IMG/VR virus record: IMGVR_UViG_3300021963_000598
Location: 1 to 25,426 of that record
Reading direction: 5' to 3' (one strand)
DNA from: a virus
DNA: 25,426 nt
Shown here: positions 24,925 through 25,426 of the stretch, one piece after another
Position numbering within the stretch: position 1 is the first letter of the stretch
How the letters are laid out: every line of letters begins with the position of its first letter
Made by a program: the position numbers and the translations under genes
The notes under the pieces: model-generated
Databases searched by the model: none
What the model saw: the letters and a program-made list of their open reading frames with translations, nothing else
Told to the model about the DNA's origin: nothing

Positions 24925-25426
24925 AAATTTTATAATCCTTCATATATTGAACCATTTTTGCTGCCCAGTCTGCATGTGCTTTTGGTTCATAATGATCCAA
25001 CCCGGGGGTAATTTCTTGGTAGCCTTGTTGTTTAGCCCACCGGGTGTATCCAGCCATCACAACATATGGTTCATAGTATGCATGGTTCCAGTCATTCCTG
25101 GCTGGTGGCGAACTATCTGCGTCATTTGGGTGCCCAATACGAAAATCAACGTCTACAAATGTAAATGGAGAAAATGTATTGAAAAACAAATGCGGTATAT
25201 TCTTTTCTGTTAACATTTCGTGCAGGTTAATTATCTTGTTATGCCAGTAGTATCCCAACATCATCATGTATGATTGATGTTTTTTAATATTACCAATCCA
25301 AAATTCGTACCGGCCTTGAAATTTCTCAGGTGGCATAGTATCCATTCCCACACGAATACTGTTAATCTGATGAAAGCCACCATCATACCACCATTGCTCT
25401 CGTTCGTGATCTGTCCATCCAATAAC
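24908..25426 (-). CDS. SGNH/GDSL-hydrolase-like protein, N-terminus outside the window
   Basis: At least 172 aa. The frame is open to the window edge (VIGWTDHEREQWWYD at the edge corresponds to QWTTWEREEW of the neighbour), so the true start and the block I serine lie outside. Retains HLFFNTFSPFTF and a C-terminal LDHYEPKAHADWAAKMV with the His block. Paralogue of the 24196 gene. Confidence 0.78.
   Translation of the reverse strand, partial: VIGWTDHEREQWWYDGGFHQINSIRVGMDTMPPEKFQGRYEFWIGNIKKHQSYMMMLGYYWHNKIINLHEMLTEKNIPHLFFNTFSPFTFVDVDFRIGHPNDADSSPPARNDWNHAYYEPYVVMAGYTRWAKQQGYQEITPGLDHYEPKAHADWAAKMVQYMKDYKIYDSVR

Noticed and set aside
1-25426. CRISPR arrays, insertion sequences, integrase or attachment sites
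   Set aside because: No regularly spaced repeats, transposase or integrase motifs, or terminal repeats were seen.

Overview
The window looks like part of a large T4-like (myovirus-type) phage genome, probably infecting a freshwater or marine Gram-negative host, perhaps a betaproteobacterium. Reasons: almost every gene is on the minus strand in short overlapping operons; several proteins resemble conserved T4-like cyanophage and pelagiphage proteins (T4 RNase H-type exonuclease, MazG-like protein, MoxR/VWA pair, SGNH-like proteins, small hypotheticals); and there are homing-type endonucleases, a huge tRNA array, consensus sigma-70 promoters and a few T4-late-like TATAAATA boxes. The host guess rests on a betaproteobacterial-style porin, a TctC/Bug-like periplasmic protein and a circularly permuted tmRNA gene. 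All family calls come from reading motifs; no search was run.

Layout. 1-6.6 kb: phage conserved proteins, a DUF2201/VWA putative metallopeptidase with its MoxR AAA+ ATPase, a metallophosphoesterase, a NagB-like glucosamine-6-phosphate deaminase, an RNA polymerase omega-like subunit and a YkuK/DUF458 protein. 6.6-8.7 kb: two HNH proteins, an SGNH-like protein, the first tRNA and an unknown plus-strand gene. 8.66-13.1 kb: a dense tRNA array (25 of the 29 tRNA genes), broken by a homing-type endonuclease and a cascade of micro-ORFs, and containing long-stem RNA spacers. 13.1-16.4 kb: a 38-codon gene with its own promoter and terminator, a secreted porin, a GNAT-like protein, a permuted tmRNA and a Bug-like periplasmic protein. 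16.4-19.6 kb: a PP-loop ATPase, phage conserved genes and three tRNAs, one of them a tRNA-Leu(UAA) interrupted by a group I intron. 19.7-25.4 kb: promoter-rich small genes, a GIY-YIG endonuclease, the MazG-like protein, the exonuclease and two more SGNH-like proteins.

Together the window supplies a nearly self-sufficient decoding kit: 29 tRNAs covering all 20 amino acids, an initiator tRNA and a ribosome-rescue tmRNA. The most unusual signals are (1) four tRNAs with a rebuilt elbow, whose T-loops lack U55 and whose D-loops also lack the G18G19 pair, (2) a family of RNA spacers whose outer stem pairs the CCA end of one tRNA with the sequence just before the next RNA, reused as the intervening segment of the permuted tmRNA, (3) the intron-bearing tRNA-Leu, (4) the omega-like subunit, and (5) a phage-borne porin with an intrinsic terminator in its leader.
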